NCBI GenBank assembly: GCA_026184415.1
Contig: CM047946.1
Span: forward strand, 1,116,001 to 1,180,000
Length of the DNA: 64,000 nt
DNA from: Trichothecium roseum
Lineage: Eukaryota > Ascomycota > Sordariomycetes > Hypocreales
Direction of reading: 5' to 3'
Numbering within the stretch: position 1 is the stretch's first letter; each line of letters opens with the position of its first letter. Positions 32,233 through 44,383 of the stretch are shown piece by piece. A program made the position numbers and the translations under genes. Under the pieces are notes generated by a model. It saw only the letters and a list, made by a program, of their open reading frames with translations, had not been told where the DNA came from and made no database searches.

Positions 32233-33325
32233 GTTGTTGGTTTTCCTAGACGTTTGGTGTTGCGGTTCGTGCTCTTTTACAAGGGGGGCAATTTGGGACT
32301 GAGGGGTTTAAGAGACTTTGGAAATATATGGAGGTTTCAATTGAGGCCCTCCACTGGCAAAATAAATGTGTGCGTGTGTGTGTGTATTACGTGCGTGTGA
32401 AATACTGTACATGTAAATCAAATGTCGTCAGTCAGTTCCCCTCCACAAGTTGCCCCACGTCGCCGCAACTACTAACTCCGTAGTACTATAGCAGTATTAG
32501 CAGTGATGCCTTTGGCACTCGGTACGCCATAACTCGTCTTGCCTACTCTGTACTCCGGACTCTGCACTCTTCCTTCCGTTTTCCCCTTTCGTTGCGCCAC
32601 TCGCATGCGGGGTATTCGGTGGGTTGACTTACTCGACAGTCGTCCATCCCGCTCACCCTCCCGGCCCGCGATTCCTAAGAGTTCACTACCAGCCAATGTT
32701 TCCACACTACGGAGTATATATGGTAGAAGTGATTCAAGATACTGGGGATAGGCCAAGGCACATTACTTCTAGACTACAAAGATAACCTCATCACGACTAC
32801 GAATTACACAACACAAAAGGCTTTTCACTCATGTTCAAGAACAATGTCCAATGAATTCAGAAACTACTACAATAGAAAAATGCCTTTTAATCGCAAGCAA
32901 GGCTAGCTAAAAAAACGAACAAAAAAGCTCAAATAAAAAACGAGATGTAAAAGCACGACAAAGCTATGTCCCAACGCCCAAGGCCCCGGACGAGCAGTCC
33001 GATATTGCGCCGCTCACCCTTTTGCCATCGACAAACAGAGGAACACTCCCGCGAAAATAAAACCGGCGAGTGATTGCTCCCTCTCAGCTCCCCCACTATA
33101 CACAAGTAGAAGATTGAAATGACAGTTGTAGATGTACACGGCAGAGCATGTAGCAAAGGGGTGATTAAAGAGAACAAGGAGAAGAAGAAAGAAGGAGAGG
33201 TTTTGAAATCCGTCCATGCGCCTCGCGTTAACGAAAGTAGAAGCGAAGTCATCAATGCCAGCATGTCTTCATGAACGTTAGTCTGGTATCAGAAGCACGT
33301 TTCTCGTCGAGAGAATAATTCATAA
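32233..33325. other. Intergenic between AKR start and MAP65 stop
   Basis: 1.1 kb without a supported gene. A (GT)n patch lies at 32370-32385; 9-mer copies or near copies are at about 32472, 32549 and 32708. The part after 32780 is A-rich and fits the MAP65 3' UTR. Confidence 0.55.
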
Positions 33326-35761
33326 TCAGTACGCATCCTCGTCAGTCCACTCGCTCCCGCTCACGATTCTGCGACCATCTTCGTCGACTTGCACAATGCC
33401 GTATTGGTCCTGAGGAGGGATTCCCTTGGCCCGCTTGTTCTGGCTGTTGGATAGGCCATGCTCCGGCTCCGTCCTCTTGCCTTGAGCAGCCCTCACCTTG
33501 GCAAAGTACGCGTCCGAGGCATCCGCCTCCGGTTCACTGAAGTCGTCGTACGTCTCCCAGTTTTCACTTCCAGAGACGGTCGTGGAAGATTGGCTGGTGC
33601 TAGAGATTTGTCTCGGTGGAGGAGGCATGCGCGAAGAGCGGAGTGTCGAGTATCGCTCGTCATATTCATCCTCGTAATATTGACTATAATAAGAATTGTT
33701 CGAGTCTGGTCGCATGCTGCGGGAGAGCGGCCGGTCATCATACACATCTTCGGGTTCAACATGGCGGACGATGCTGCTGCTGAATACCGAAGACTTGTAG
33801 GGGCCCTGCGGTGTCTCAAGCTTGTGCCCTTGAACCAGGTCGCGCATTTTCGGAGGGGGTGCTCGCACAGGCGCTCCATTCCGCAGAGTGTCACCTCGCG
33901 ATTCCGGACGAGGAGGACGCTCGGGGGAGTTGTTGCCATGCTTCAGGTTCGACAGAGGAGGCCGGTTAGGGATCTTGCTAGGGCTAGTCTTCGTATTGGT
34001 GATCTGCTGTGACTGTGCCCTCTTCAGGGTTCCCCCGGTGGTTGTGGGTGTTTTCGTCATGGAACGAGCGGGAAGGGTCCTGGTACTCTGACTTCTAGCG
34101 GGACCATGGGTAGGGACAGGGGTCGGGGCCGGGGCAGCTGGCTTAGATACCGATTTGTTGTTGATCTTGGTGGCAGACGGGGGAGGTCCAGCAGGAGTTT
34201 TTGAACGGGCTGTAGGCACCTTCTTTGCCGCAGTCATGGCCTCGTCCGCCTCTAGTTCATCAAGATAAGGCTCTCCGTGCACCAAAAACTCTCGACCAAA
34301 TTCGTGTTCCCAGTTCTGAAGCATCTTCCTGACATCGGCTGCCACCTTGGGCAACTCTTTCGCGATGCGCTTACGCATCTTCTCCTCACGCAGCAGTTTT
34401 CCAGGATCACGCCTTTCGCCTTTCTGACCACGCATCATCAAACGTGATGCATCTTGGCTAGAAGCTGCAAGTTCGTCTCGTTCCTTGATGAGAGACCTAT
34501 GTCGGTCGACAAGCGCGAGGATTGGCGCTCGCTGCTCCTTCAATGCTTCCAGGCGAGCAATTTCACGCTCATGGGCATCAAGAAGTGCGTCGCTGTAAAC
34601 ATCGGAGAAGGCGGGGGTGAAGTCGAGCATCTCGTCCTCTGAAAAGTACAGTGCGTCCCAAAGATCTTGCAGCTTGACCCTTGCATCCTCAACAAAGAGG
34701 TGCATGTTCTCTTTCTTCAACTCCGTCAATCGCGACAGCTCAGCTTGGAACTCGTTGATTTGACGAATGCCGCAGCCGCGGTTCTGGTTCAAGAAGTTCT
34801 TTGTCTCGCCTTCGTCAATCTCGAGCTTCACCCACAAAGACTCAACATTGTTTCTGAGCTCTTTCAACCTCCTTTCACGATCCTTCTTCTCGTTGGCTAG
34901 TTGGTCACGCTTCGAGCGCAGACGGGCAATATCCTCCTGATGCAAACCCAGCTGTTCAGGCGCATTATCGTAATACTTAATAATGGCACCATCTTGCTGG
35001 GATTGAGGAATGCCGAGTTCGGCCCAGAGGCTAATAATCTGCTCGGAATAGGCTTGAACGGTCTGGATGCGGCGACTATATTCATCGTAGACTCGCTCGA
35101 ACTCGTGCTCAAGCTTGTTGGCGTAGGATTTCGAGAGATCGAAGTTTGGTGGGATGGACTGGTTCGGGCCAGTGGGCGGTAAAGGGATTTGGAGGAAGGT
35201 CGGCTCCAAATGCGACGAGTAGGATTCCAAAGATTCGACAAGTTCTTCATGGGATTAGCACAACACCTCTAGAGGTCCCGCCACCAGAAAGAAAGGGGGT
35301 GCTCACTCTTCACTTGCTCGAATCGTTCCAGATGCAAGCGCTTGACGTGGCTGTGCGTCTCCTTGAGCTGCTGCAGACAGCGCACCAAAGGGTATGTAAT
35401 CTTGAGATTGTCTTCGTCACCGGACCCCCGCCGTCTCTTATTTTCATCGAGCGATCCTTCCATCTGGCGGATAGCGGTAATCATTTTCTTCGCATCATCG
35501 ATCAGGGCCTTTTTCTCGTCGGTGACCTGCTGCACGTGGCTTTTCAAGGCACGAGACAGAACATCGAATAGCTGTAAAGGTTAGCTGGCGAACCCGGCTC
35601 GGAAAAGCAAAGAAACCCGAAAAATAAAAATAAAAATAAAAATTCAAGCTTGCTGAACTTACCTCTGCCTCTCTCTCGTCACGCTCATGGTTCGGAATCC
35701 CAATCTCGTCGAACAGACCCTGAAGTTGGTCGATGCTCGAATTGAGCCAGTTTGGGTCCAT
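33326..35761 (-). CDS. ASE1: MAP65/ASE1 microtubule-bundling protein
   Basis: Crosslinks antiparallel microtubules in the spindle midzone and supports anaphase and cytokinesis. Exons 35761-35663, 35571-35307 and 35244-33326 encode 760 aa. The N-terminal half is heptad-rich coiled coil (dimerisation rod, about 20-330). The conserved spectrin-like microtubule-binding part includes KVQDLWDALYFSEDEM-like sequence (here ARVKLQDLWDALYFSEDEML) and GEPYLDEL. The last 300 residues are basic, Pro/Ser-rich and disordered with TP/SP sites, expected for Cdk and Aurora regulation in this family, and a late RSSRMPPPPRQ segment. The start at 35761 (MDPNWLNSSIDQLQGLFDEI) is the classic family opening. Identity is secure; the symbol is by homology. 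Confidence 0.93.
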
Positions 35762-37309
35762 GATTGGTAACAATTGAGGGCTAACGAGTGTCTTGGGTCA
35801 TGTAGAGAAAAAAAGAGAAAGGGAGAAAGCGAGGTGGGGGAGATAGTATGGTAAAGGGCAGGAATGAATGTGATGATGTTTGTCTCGCCTGCTAATGCGG
35901 ACGAAGGTAGATTTAGACTCCACATGGAAGTTGCAAGGTCGGCCGATATTGTTGACATTCCGATCTTGAGGCGTAACCACAGCAACACATCGACTCGAGC
36001 GCTAAGCTTTGCAATCCCCCCTGTCCGTCAGTGGTAAAAATAAAAGCCTCGGTTCCACTGCTTGCTCGCATACTGTTACGGAGTACTCCGTACTTGCAGG
36101 CTCTACTCTGCAGTGTATAGCATGCCACTTTGCCTCAACTTCAGGCTGCTCGCTACGGAGTACTAGGGTAGTAGGTACGGAATGCATGAGATTATGACAG
36201 TGGCCCTGCCCAAAAGCGATACTATCCATCTTTACTCCGTACTTAGTAGTCGTGTAGTAGTAGCAGTAGCACTGGCAATTTCAAGTGTATCAACATTGTG
36301 TAAGCAGTCTCAGTATTTCATCTTCTTTTCCTTCTTTGTATGCTATAAACTACCTACTCCGTACAACTCAAGGCATGGATTGTAATTCTTGGGCGTATGC
36401 TGGGCATATGCTGGGTAAACACTTGGGTTTTTTTTTGCCGTGCCTCTTTGTGAGCGATTTATTTTTGCACCCTTACACCTCGCACTTTCAGCTCGCGATC
36501 ACGCCAGCACCTTGTTATGGCTACGATTGTCCCTTCAGCTTCCCCTCGACATCTGAAAACGGCATGGTGAAAGTCGAATATGTTGGCTTGGTACTACGAT
36601 GTCAGCACAATAATCGATCTCAATTCGTCAACTTCCCCAGTGCAAAAAGCCGGTTTTTTTTTCCTCGCTGGAGATGCGGGACTTTGTTTACATCCCTCCG
36701 TTACCTGCTCAACCTCTTTTCGTCTGGAGAACCGATCGTCGTTGATGCTAGGTTGCAGAACGCAAAGACCATAGCTTAGATAGCGTCGTTATCGTCGAGT
36801 GAGGGACATGAAGCAAGCACTTAATCGTGCAGTGGGCAGTGGGCAATGTGACTCCTATGGCAATCGTGCAGCGAAAAATAAACAATAGTATGCACAACAT
36901 GAGCCCCACGTAAGCGCCTCAGCGTAGGCTAATGCAGGTAATTCTAATAAACACGAGTTTAGAGTAAACAAATATCAGTAGTGACTAGTCATCACAAAGT
37001 TAAACCATTGTTTAAGTTTGTAGACGTTGTAACGGTCTTCCATCTTCACCAGAGGCTCAAAATGGAACAAAATGGACCGAGATGGTTGGAAAATGTGATA
37101 TTATCATACAACGTACAGGGTAACCGGCAAACACCGACGAACCGAGCCGACAGCCCGAAACTGAGGTGTTGAGTGAATAGGGAGCTGGCCTCCACCACTT
37201 TTCCTCCTCAAATGATTGTGTGCCTGGGTCGGTCGGGTGACCTCTCACTTTCCATGTTCCATCATTTTCCATCCATGAAATCACTGCTACTCCGTATAAC
37301 CGAGGGGTA
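35762..37309. other. Intergenic, MAP65 5' to regulator 3'
   Basis: 1.55 kb without a supported gene. Exact 9-mers occur near 36076 (a fused pair TACGGAGTACTCCGTA), 36153, 36232, 36355 and 37288. A 164-codon plus-strand ORF from 36285 includes one copy and has no family features, so it is not called. The MAP65 promoter should lie at 35762-36000. Confidence 0.55.
36075..36092. repeat. Fused inverted pair of the 9-mer
   Basis: TACGGAGTACTCCGTA: two copies in opposite orientation sharing the central GTAC, forming a perfect 16-bp palindrome. Confidence 0.85.
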
Positions 37310-40098
37310 TCATACTGCGCTCGCCCATGAACTCATACCTACATCTTCCACTTCGTAATTTGAACCACTCTCGCCGGCCACATCCATTATTCCAGCCATG
37401 TCCCAACTCAGACAGTTTTGCAAATCATCCAAGTCTAGGCCCTCACATATCATCTTGTATCCCTTTGGTGATGATGCTTCACGGTCTTGACTCAATCCGA
37501 TGAGCTGTGCAGCAGCGCTCGCGCGATCCCAAGCCAATGGCGGTGAACCCGGATTGCCTGGTGCACATGATGCTCGCCTACTACTGGCGGGTGAATGTAC
37601 CAGAGGAGTTCGATTGCTCGGTGCAGATTGAGCGGTACGCCTGAAGGCAATCGCGAAGTCACTCGACATGGAGGTTGAAGCGGCTGATGAAACTGCGGCG
37701 GATCTTGGAACAGCAGCCACGCCGTTGTCACTTTCCGTGATGCGAGGCGTTGCTGGTTCGATCCAAGAGCCAGCTTTCACTTTGAAAAGCCAGCGTTCAA
37801 TCGTCTCGCACTGAGATTGGTTAGTAATCAAAGACCAAAATTGCATCATCATTCTGAACCTACCAGCGACTCTGCCATTGGGTACAAGGGCATCATCATT
37901 TTCAGAATACTGATATTCCCTTCCACGGAGTTAATGGCTTCCCCAAACTTCTCCTGAGCATCTATCCTCTCTGGGTCCAGCAATTTGGCCACGTAATACA
38001 GCATAACCCGGCAACTGTCAAAGATGAAGAAGGGGAGAAGCCCATCTGATAATAGCCTCGGCCCATGTTCTGCTGCTTCGGAAACGAACTTGGTGATTTG
38101 CCGCGCATGGAAGTAACAATCTGCCTGCAAAGCTTGGAGCATTTCTGTATGCTCTGCTGGGAAGGTGGTATACGAACTTCGCAGACGGAATAGCTCCGGC
38201 ATAGAAACCTTGTACAGCTCAAGGTAGTTGTGATGATAGGTGCAGTGGATGAGCATCAAAGCTCCTAGCTGGTTACTATCGAGACGAGCATAGATGGTGT
38301 CGGGCGAGTATGAAACGAAGTCGGGGAGTTCGCGGCGCCAAAACGCAATGTCCGCGTCGAGAGCTGAAAATTCCGAGTCTGATTGCCAGGGTGGCGGCCC
38401 TCGATCTATGTGCTTGATATACCTGATTGGTCCTGGTTAGTATTAATCTGGGAAAAAGGCACGAGTCAACGAACCGGACAACTCTCTTGCGCAGAGTAAC
38501 GATGCGGACGTAATAGGCCATGATACCCATATTCGCAGCTGGCTTATTCGGCACCACGGCCGGTGGTAATGATTGCAGAACGTGTCCGACGCCCAGTGTC
38601 TCAGTCACACTGGCAATTCTCAACCCGAAACTACGTTCATTGCAGGGCAATTGGATTTTGATATCGCTCTCCCGTAGGAGAGCCATCTGCTCGGACCCTG
38701 TCCCAGTCCAGGCATCCAAGGCGAAAACAGCCCACATGAGCCGTCGCCTGCTCTCCCGTGTAACAACCGAGGGCGATGCTGGATCGCTGGTGTCGGTGCA
38801 CAGGATATCCGACGAGTATTCTTTATTAAGCTTGAGAGCCTGTGCCAAGCGAACGGTCAAGCCACTCAGCATCAGCGCCTTTCCGTAATCACCCAAGCGG
38901 AAGCGGAAGTCGTACAACAGCACAGCGGTCTGTCATTGCGTTAGCGACAAGCTCAAAAAGTCAACAGAGGACGGCAAGACTCACCATAAGACGTTGCACT
39001 GAAATCTTTCCAAACCCCGAGAGGAGGATTTGTTCAGCCGTCTGCGCCCATTGATTCCCTGCCCTGGAAATCAAGGTGGTATTTGTGAGCACATCATTCT
39101 GCGCCAAGTTAAGGGTATGAAATCTAAGACAGTTAGTGTTCTGAGCCATGCGAAAAGACTGGCAATGAGACTGACTTGGCTCCGTGCGCGCATATAATAT
39201 GGAGCAACGCTGAGTCGTCGTCAGAGTGAAAGCCATTGTCAAGCTGGCGCATGAAAGATGGCTTATGCACAAACGCAAAGCAACGAATTGGATGGATGTT
39301 GGCGAAATAATGGTCGACAATCCGACGAAGAGGCCGCGAAGGAGGTAAATCGGGAGCCAGGAGCCTATTCCCTCGTCAGTCGCTCGTATGTCTTTAATCG
39401 AGTATGCGGTTTGAGTCGGACATACCAAGCAAAGGGATCTGATGCTGACATGTCAATCATCTGAGAAGGTGCTTGTAGTGTCGGCGATATCAAAACGCTA
39501 GACCCTGTTGGTGGACGCCCGCCTTCATCGCTTCTATCAACATCGGGTGAACTACCCCCCTCGCCACTACCGCTGTGATCTTCTTGATGTTCTCCATCGA
39601 TCCCTTTACCGGAGAAGGTTTTGGTCCATCGTGGGGTAGCTCCACCATCATAGACGCAATCCAGCTTTTTGGATGTGCAGCGCGAGCACTTTGGTCTATC
39701 ACCGTTGCACTTTGTTTTCGATAATCGACAACTCGTGCAAGACCTATATGTGCGTATCTTGCGCAAGGAGACGGGGGACTTTGCGGTTGAGGAGAAAGAG
39801 CCATCATCTCCTACACAATCCAACTGCAAGCGCTCACAATTCCGACATCCATTGGGTCTCCCATCGCATTTGACCTATATGTTGTCAGTCATGGTGGTGT
39901 TGCAGGCTGAGTTTACCAGACGCATACACACAAGGCCGAGTCAGTAGCTTTGCGGCGATTACTATAGTAGTAGCAGGGCTACTAATAGTGGTACACTGCC
40001 AACACTGGTAGACAGCCTTGCTGCGCGCCAAGCGTTTTTTGGGGGATGGATAACTTGGATAGGCTTACCTTTCGAGCTCGACACACACGACACCCCAT
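37310..40098 (-). CDS. Transcription factor with two tandem Zn2Cys6 clusters
   Basis: Seven exons (40098-40069, 39874-39426, 39364-39176, 39123-38985, 38929-38475, 38422-37864, 37810-37310) encode 773 aa. The first 30-bp exon, MGCRVCRARK, joins VKCDGRPNGCRNCERLQLDC across a 194-bp intron, completing cluster 1 (Cys 3, 6, 13, 20, 23, 30). Cluster 2 follows at Cys 56, 59, 66, 73, 76, 83 (CTSCRLSKTKCNGDRPKCSRC...C). A fungal-specific transcription factor domain comes next: HYFANIHPIRCFAFVHKPSF, then a helical region with YGKALMLSGLTVRLAQALKL, and RRLMWAVFALDAWTGTGSEQ. The C-terminal 170 residues are Ser/Pro-rich, a possible activation region. Two full zinc clusters in one chain are uncommon. The MFS gene just upstream on the same strand is a possible target. 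Confidence 0.92.
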
Positions 40099-40857
40099 AC
40101 TGACGATGAAGGGTCCAAAGTTGAGACCATTGGCGGTTTAACAATGGAAATGATGAAAGTTTTATTGTTTCCTTTTTTTTTCGATTTCGAAAGGAAGTTT
40201 GGAAAGAAATGAAACCAAAGAACAGATCAAGGTTTCTTTCTGGCTCAGCGGTGCACACTACCAGCAATGGGCGATAGCCCGTCGGTCACTCGGCCACCAT
40301 CTATAGGTGGACTCCCGAGGGGCCGAGTGATAGTCTTGAACGCAACCGACAGGGGTAATGACGTGCTCTGTTAGACTTCTGGCGAATACACCAACAGTGA
40401 CCAAGACAGCAAGTCACAACAACCCAAAATTGAGATCTGGGAGGAAAAAAAAGTCACGCTCCAGGAAGGGGAAGGGGGGAGAGGGTGGAGTGACCTTATT
40501 ATATTGTTTAGGGCATTTTAGGCACGTCTGTCGTGACCTCTCTTTTTTTACACCTTTTGGGCGGGTGATGGAAGATGGACATAATCTTGCGCCATTGTTT
40601 GCCTCCGACAGACCGACCGAAAAAGAACATCAGCGACAAGTTCCTGGCCTATCCCCCTTTTTTCCTTGTTGATACGGAGTACTAGTAGTGGTATCTGCCC
40701 CCTCCCTCCTTTGCCTTCCCACCTGGAGAAAATGCAGTCAACCGTGGTTCGGATCGCGCCATCGCCCTGCGGAGTCCCACTGTGGGAGGGAAGGACCTAC
40801 GTATCACCAATTCCGGTAGTGTCGACGTGCCCAGCATGGATGTCATGAGACCAACTG
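40099..40857. promoter_or_regulatory. Regulator promoter / MFS 3' region
   Basis: 759 bp between the regulator start and the stop of the MFS gene, both on the minus strand. One 9-mer (TACGGAGTA) is near 40673 with an adjacent CTAGTAGTAG run. Contains A- and G-rich tracts; no gene. Confidence 0.45.
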
Positions 40858-42416
40858 CTAGAGACGGGCAAAGGGTGACCTGTCCATGCGGAGCCGGGCT
40901 GCGATGATCAAAACCCCGGAGACGGCCGCCAGCGCTCCTGCGTAGAACATGGCTGGGCGATAAGCGTGCAACCCGCCTTCGGATCCCCCATAGGCCTCGA
41001 GGATGTAACCTGCAATCGGTGCTCCCTGCGATGTTGTTAGTCACAGATGCGGTGTGCTTGGTGCTGCGTCAAAAAGAGGGAAACAAAAGTGAAGCTGTAG
41101 GGCTTGTTAGCCAGGGTTGCCTCACCATTAAGTACCCGCCGATCCAGCCCGTCACCACCATACTCATCACCACAGCTACTCTTGCACTTCCAAACACTTT
41201 GCTCACTACCGTCGGCATAGTGGAGAAGAATGCCCCGTTGGCTGCTCCATTGATGATCACAAATACAATCATGGATGTAAGCGTTGTACTCGTGGGCCAT
41301 ATCGCCAGGTTTGTAATCGAGGTTAGTACCAGACTTGCGACCATGGTGTTTAGAGACCCCAGCTTATCCGACATAACACCACTGGCAATTCGGCCAACTG
41401 CGGACGCAAGCGAAAATCCCGCCACGAGTCCAGCACCTACGTTGGCAGGAAAGCCTATGCTTGTGGTATACATGGGAATGAAGAAGGGAGGCACGAAAAG
41501 AGGAAAGGTGCCGATGGCTGACCCAATGAAGACGAGGTTAAAAGTCAGCGACTTGAAAAGCCCCCTGCTTAAACGTTAGTACTTCCGAAGTTCCGAACCC
41601 TAGCTGCGTTTGTTTGAACGGCAACCTACCATTCGATGAAACTGCTGGTTCTTTTGAGAGGAACCCGTTCCTTCATCAACCAAGCGGCAGGTAGACCAGT
41701 TACCAAGGTCAACAGGCCCATGATGCGGTAAGCCCAGGCAACATCAAGTTTCTGGATCAGACCCTCGATCACAAAACTCATGACGGCACCACCGAACCCA
41801 CTGCCAGCAAACATCAGGCCGTTGGCAAGACCTCGTTTGGCACTGAAATACTGAGAGGGCACCGAGGTTATGACAACGAAACATAAACTGGCACTGTCAG
41901 CAAAAGCGGCCCAGTGCTCATGGCTGGAACATTGACCAATTACCTCACACCTGTTCCCATGATGACTCCGAAGGTAACGAACAGCCCGCCAACGTTCTTG
42001 GTAGAGAACCCGGCAAGCAATTCGCTACCACCCATTAGCACTGTTCCGATCATCGCGGTGTTTCTGGCTCCCACGCGCCTCATCAGACGAGAATTGACCA
42101 GCGCCAGAGCGGCAATGAGAGCCGCTTGCAAAGACCCAACGAATGATAACACGGCCGAGGTGGCCAGACCGTCCTCTACGAGGGCGCGCTGAAGAATACC
42201 CCATGCGTACGTCGTGCCGAGAGACCACCAAAGCAGGACGCCGCCGCAGCCCACAATGACCCATCCGTATCCTCCGTCCGGGGCTTCCGAGTCTGCGGCG
42301 AGTGATTCCTGAAGAATTGCGTCTCGCTGAGATCTCTTGGGGTTAGCAATGGCTGGCCGAGAGATTGGGGAGCTGATTGGCAGCTCGGTGAGCTGGACTG
42401 AGGTCGTAGTCGACAT
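40858..42416 (-). CDS. MFS transporter, monocarboxylate (MCT/MCH) family
   Basis: Plasma-membrane-type major facilitator, 447 aa, in exons 42416-41944, 41893-41630, 41564-41126 and 41025-40858. The MCT signature lies at the start of TM1 (APDGGYGWVIVGCGG), followed by YAWGILQRALVEDGL. Twelve hydrophobic segments can be counted, with a central loop around MKERVPLKRTSS. The second half includes VAGFSLASAVGRIASGVMSD, the family motif at TM8. Fungal members move monocarboxylates, riboflavin or unknown metabolites; the substrate cannot be read from sequence. The last 56-aa exon ends in RMDRSPFARL. The adjacent downstream regulator on the same strand suggests a small transporter-regulator unit, by position only. 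Confidence 0.92.
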
Positions 42417-43470
42417 TTTTCCCTAGCAGAACGTCTGAAACTACTATGTATTTGGCTTCGTACACGACACGACAGCCTAGGGAGCAGACACGGAAGGGTT
42501 ATTTATGCGGTCCGGCAAGACCCTGCCTTTGCATCGTCCGGCTTCGGGACCTTAAAATCCTCATCTCTGGGTCATGATGTGGGCCGTAATCATTGCCGAG
42601 CCTGGGCTGAAGGGCAGGACCCGGTCAAGTCGATAGGAGTATGATGTCCCACTCCCCGTATTGTACGTAATTCGATCCCATATAGGGTGTCCGCTGCTGC
42701 ATTACATAAGTTGGATGTGCAACGTTTTGCTAAGAGAGTCCCGAGTTTCCAGGCATTTCGATGAGTATCTTCTTTGTGATGTTGAGACGGCTTACTCCGT
42801 CCGGTGGAATATGATGAGATATCCACATGGCGGAGGAATACCTGGAGACCAGGGTAGGGGGCCCATAGAGCTCAGTACTCCCTATGTTTGTAGAGGATGG
42901 GATTCACATATTTCGGAAGAGGAGGTTAAAAGGCTCTATTCCCTATAATTTTGGGCAGTGATAGAGAAGCGCATCGATACCTGGTTCCACTTACACCAGG
43001 GGGTTGTAAAAACAACTTGCATTGTTTGAAAGGTGACCACGTGACCCCCTTCACCGAGACAGGTGCCCGGACCAGAGCGAGGTGGAAGCCTACTACAGGA
43101 ACGTACCTACGGAGTAGGCGTGCTAGGTAATGGAGTAAAAAAAGACGACAAAGGTGGAGCCAATAGATAAGCTACGATAAGGCTACTTTGGCGGGGCTAG
43201 CTTTCAAAAAAAATCGAGGGACTGCTTGCTCAACACCAAGAAACTTTTGAGTGATCCGGGTCGCTTTGCTGGTGGGATTTTTTTTTGCGACCGGCCAAGG
43301 TAGTTTTTTCTTCACGACGGCACCCACCACTTTCACACCCCCCCTCGAAACCAATTCCTCGTCGGACGGGCCGTACGAAGCACAGCGACGAGCAGCGCCG
43401 ATTCTTTTCCGTATAGCCCACGCACGAAGACAACGACGACGACGACGAGGACAGTTGGCCAGCTGCCACG
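42417..43470. promoter_or_regulatory. MFS and RLP24 divergent promoter region
   Basis: 1.05 kb between divergent starts. The RLP24-proximal part has a CCAAT box at 43160-43164 followed by GATAAG at 43166 and CGATAAG at 43175. One TACGGAGTA is at about 43108. A (GAC)n-like patch lies at 43430-43450 just before the RLP24 ATG. No gene is supported. Confidence 0.5.
43160..43181 (+). promoter_or_regulatory. CCAAT box with two GATAAG sites upstream of RLP24
   Basis: CCAAT, then AGATAAG and CGATAAG within 22 bp, about 300 bp upstream of the RLP24 ATG. CGATAAG also occurs three times upstream of RRP5. They could be GATA-factor sites or a ribosome-biogenesis element. Confidence 0.4.
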
Positions 43471-44383
43471 ATGCGTGTTGATCCGTGCTACTTTTGCGGG
43501 AGACCCGGTACATATACATGCATACACCTACCTATCTTGCCCAGATCCTGATTTTGAGGTCAATTGGGGGAGGGAGGGGGAATATACTTTTTCGTTTGCA
43601 AGAGAAATGCTGACTTTTCTTCCTTCTTTCAAGCGTATCCGTCAAAGGGTATGACCTTTTGCAGAAACGATGGGCAATCTTTCCGGTTTTGCAGGAGTAA
43701 ATGCCACAAGAATTTCAAGATGAAGAGGTACGTTTTTTCCCTTTCCCTCACGAGCAAGCAGCTGTGCGACATGTTTTGAACGTAGCAACCGGGGTTCCAT
43801 TTCCCCCACTACACCACTTTCTTTACCGATTCCAAGAGGTCTTGGATGAAAAAAAAAAGACAAAAAAGAATTGATTACTGACGCTTTACGGAAACCTGAC
43901 AGAAACGCCCGGAAGCTCAAGTGGACGAAATCCTTCCGCAAGGCGGCGGGCAAGGAGCTCACGGTGGACACGACGCTGGCCTTTGGCGCCAAGCGCAACG
44001 TGCCGGTGCGCTACGACCGGGAGCTCTTCAACAAGACGCTGGCGGCCATGTCGCGCGTCAACGAGGTGCGGGCCCGGCGCGAGCGCGCCTTCTACAAGCG
44101 CCGCATGGCGGGCAACCGGGAGCGCCAGCTGGCCAAGGCGAGGCGCACCGTGGCCGAGCAGGGTCACCTGCTGCCGAGGCTGCGCGGGAGCGAGCGCAAG
44201 AGGCTCGAGGCCATGGGGGCCAACGAGGAGGATATCGAGGCCGAGGAGATTGCCGTCCGCGAGGGCAAGAGGAAGGTCGGCAAGGTGTTTGGCGGGGAGC
44301 AGAAGAGGGTCCGCGTCAGGGTCGACGGGGAGGTCGAGGAGGAGGGGAAGTCTGCTTTTGCGGAGGAGATGGAGGTCGAGTAA
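43471..44383 (+). CDS. RLP24: Ribosome biogenesis protein RLP24
   Basis: Placeholder for ribosomal protein L24 on pre-60S particles; recruits the AAA-ATPase DRG1/AFG2 in the cytoplasm. Exons 43471-43507, 43634-43727 and 43903-44383 encode 203 aa. The N-terminus MRVDPCYFCGRP, then SKGMTFCRNDGQSFRFCRSK and CHKNFKMKRNARKLKWTKSF, is the conserved zinc-binding L24e domain with four Cys (6, 9, FC, KC). A long basic helical region follows (FYKRRMAGNRERQLAKARR) and an acidic tail (EGKSAFAEEMEVE), as in RLP24 but not in true L24. One odd residue: Ala replaces the usual Val/Ile before YPSKG, where the intron splits the codon. Exon 3 is very GC-rich. Confidence 0.95.

Noticed and set aside
36285..36779. 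164-codon plus-strand ORF
   Set aside because: Includes a copy of the intergenic 9-mer, has no family features and shows no coding-type codon bias.
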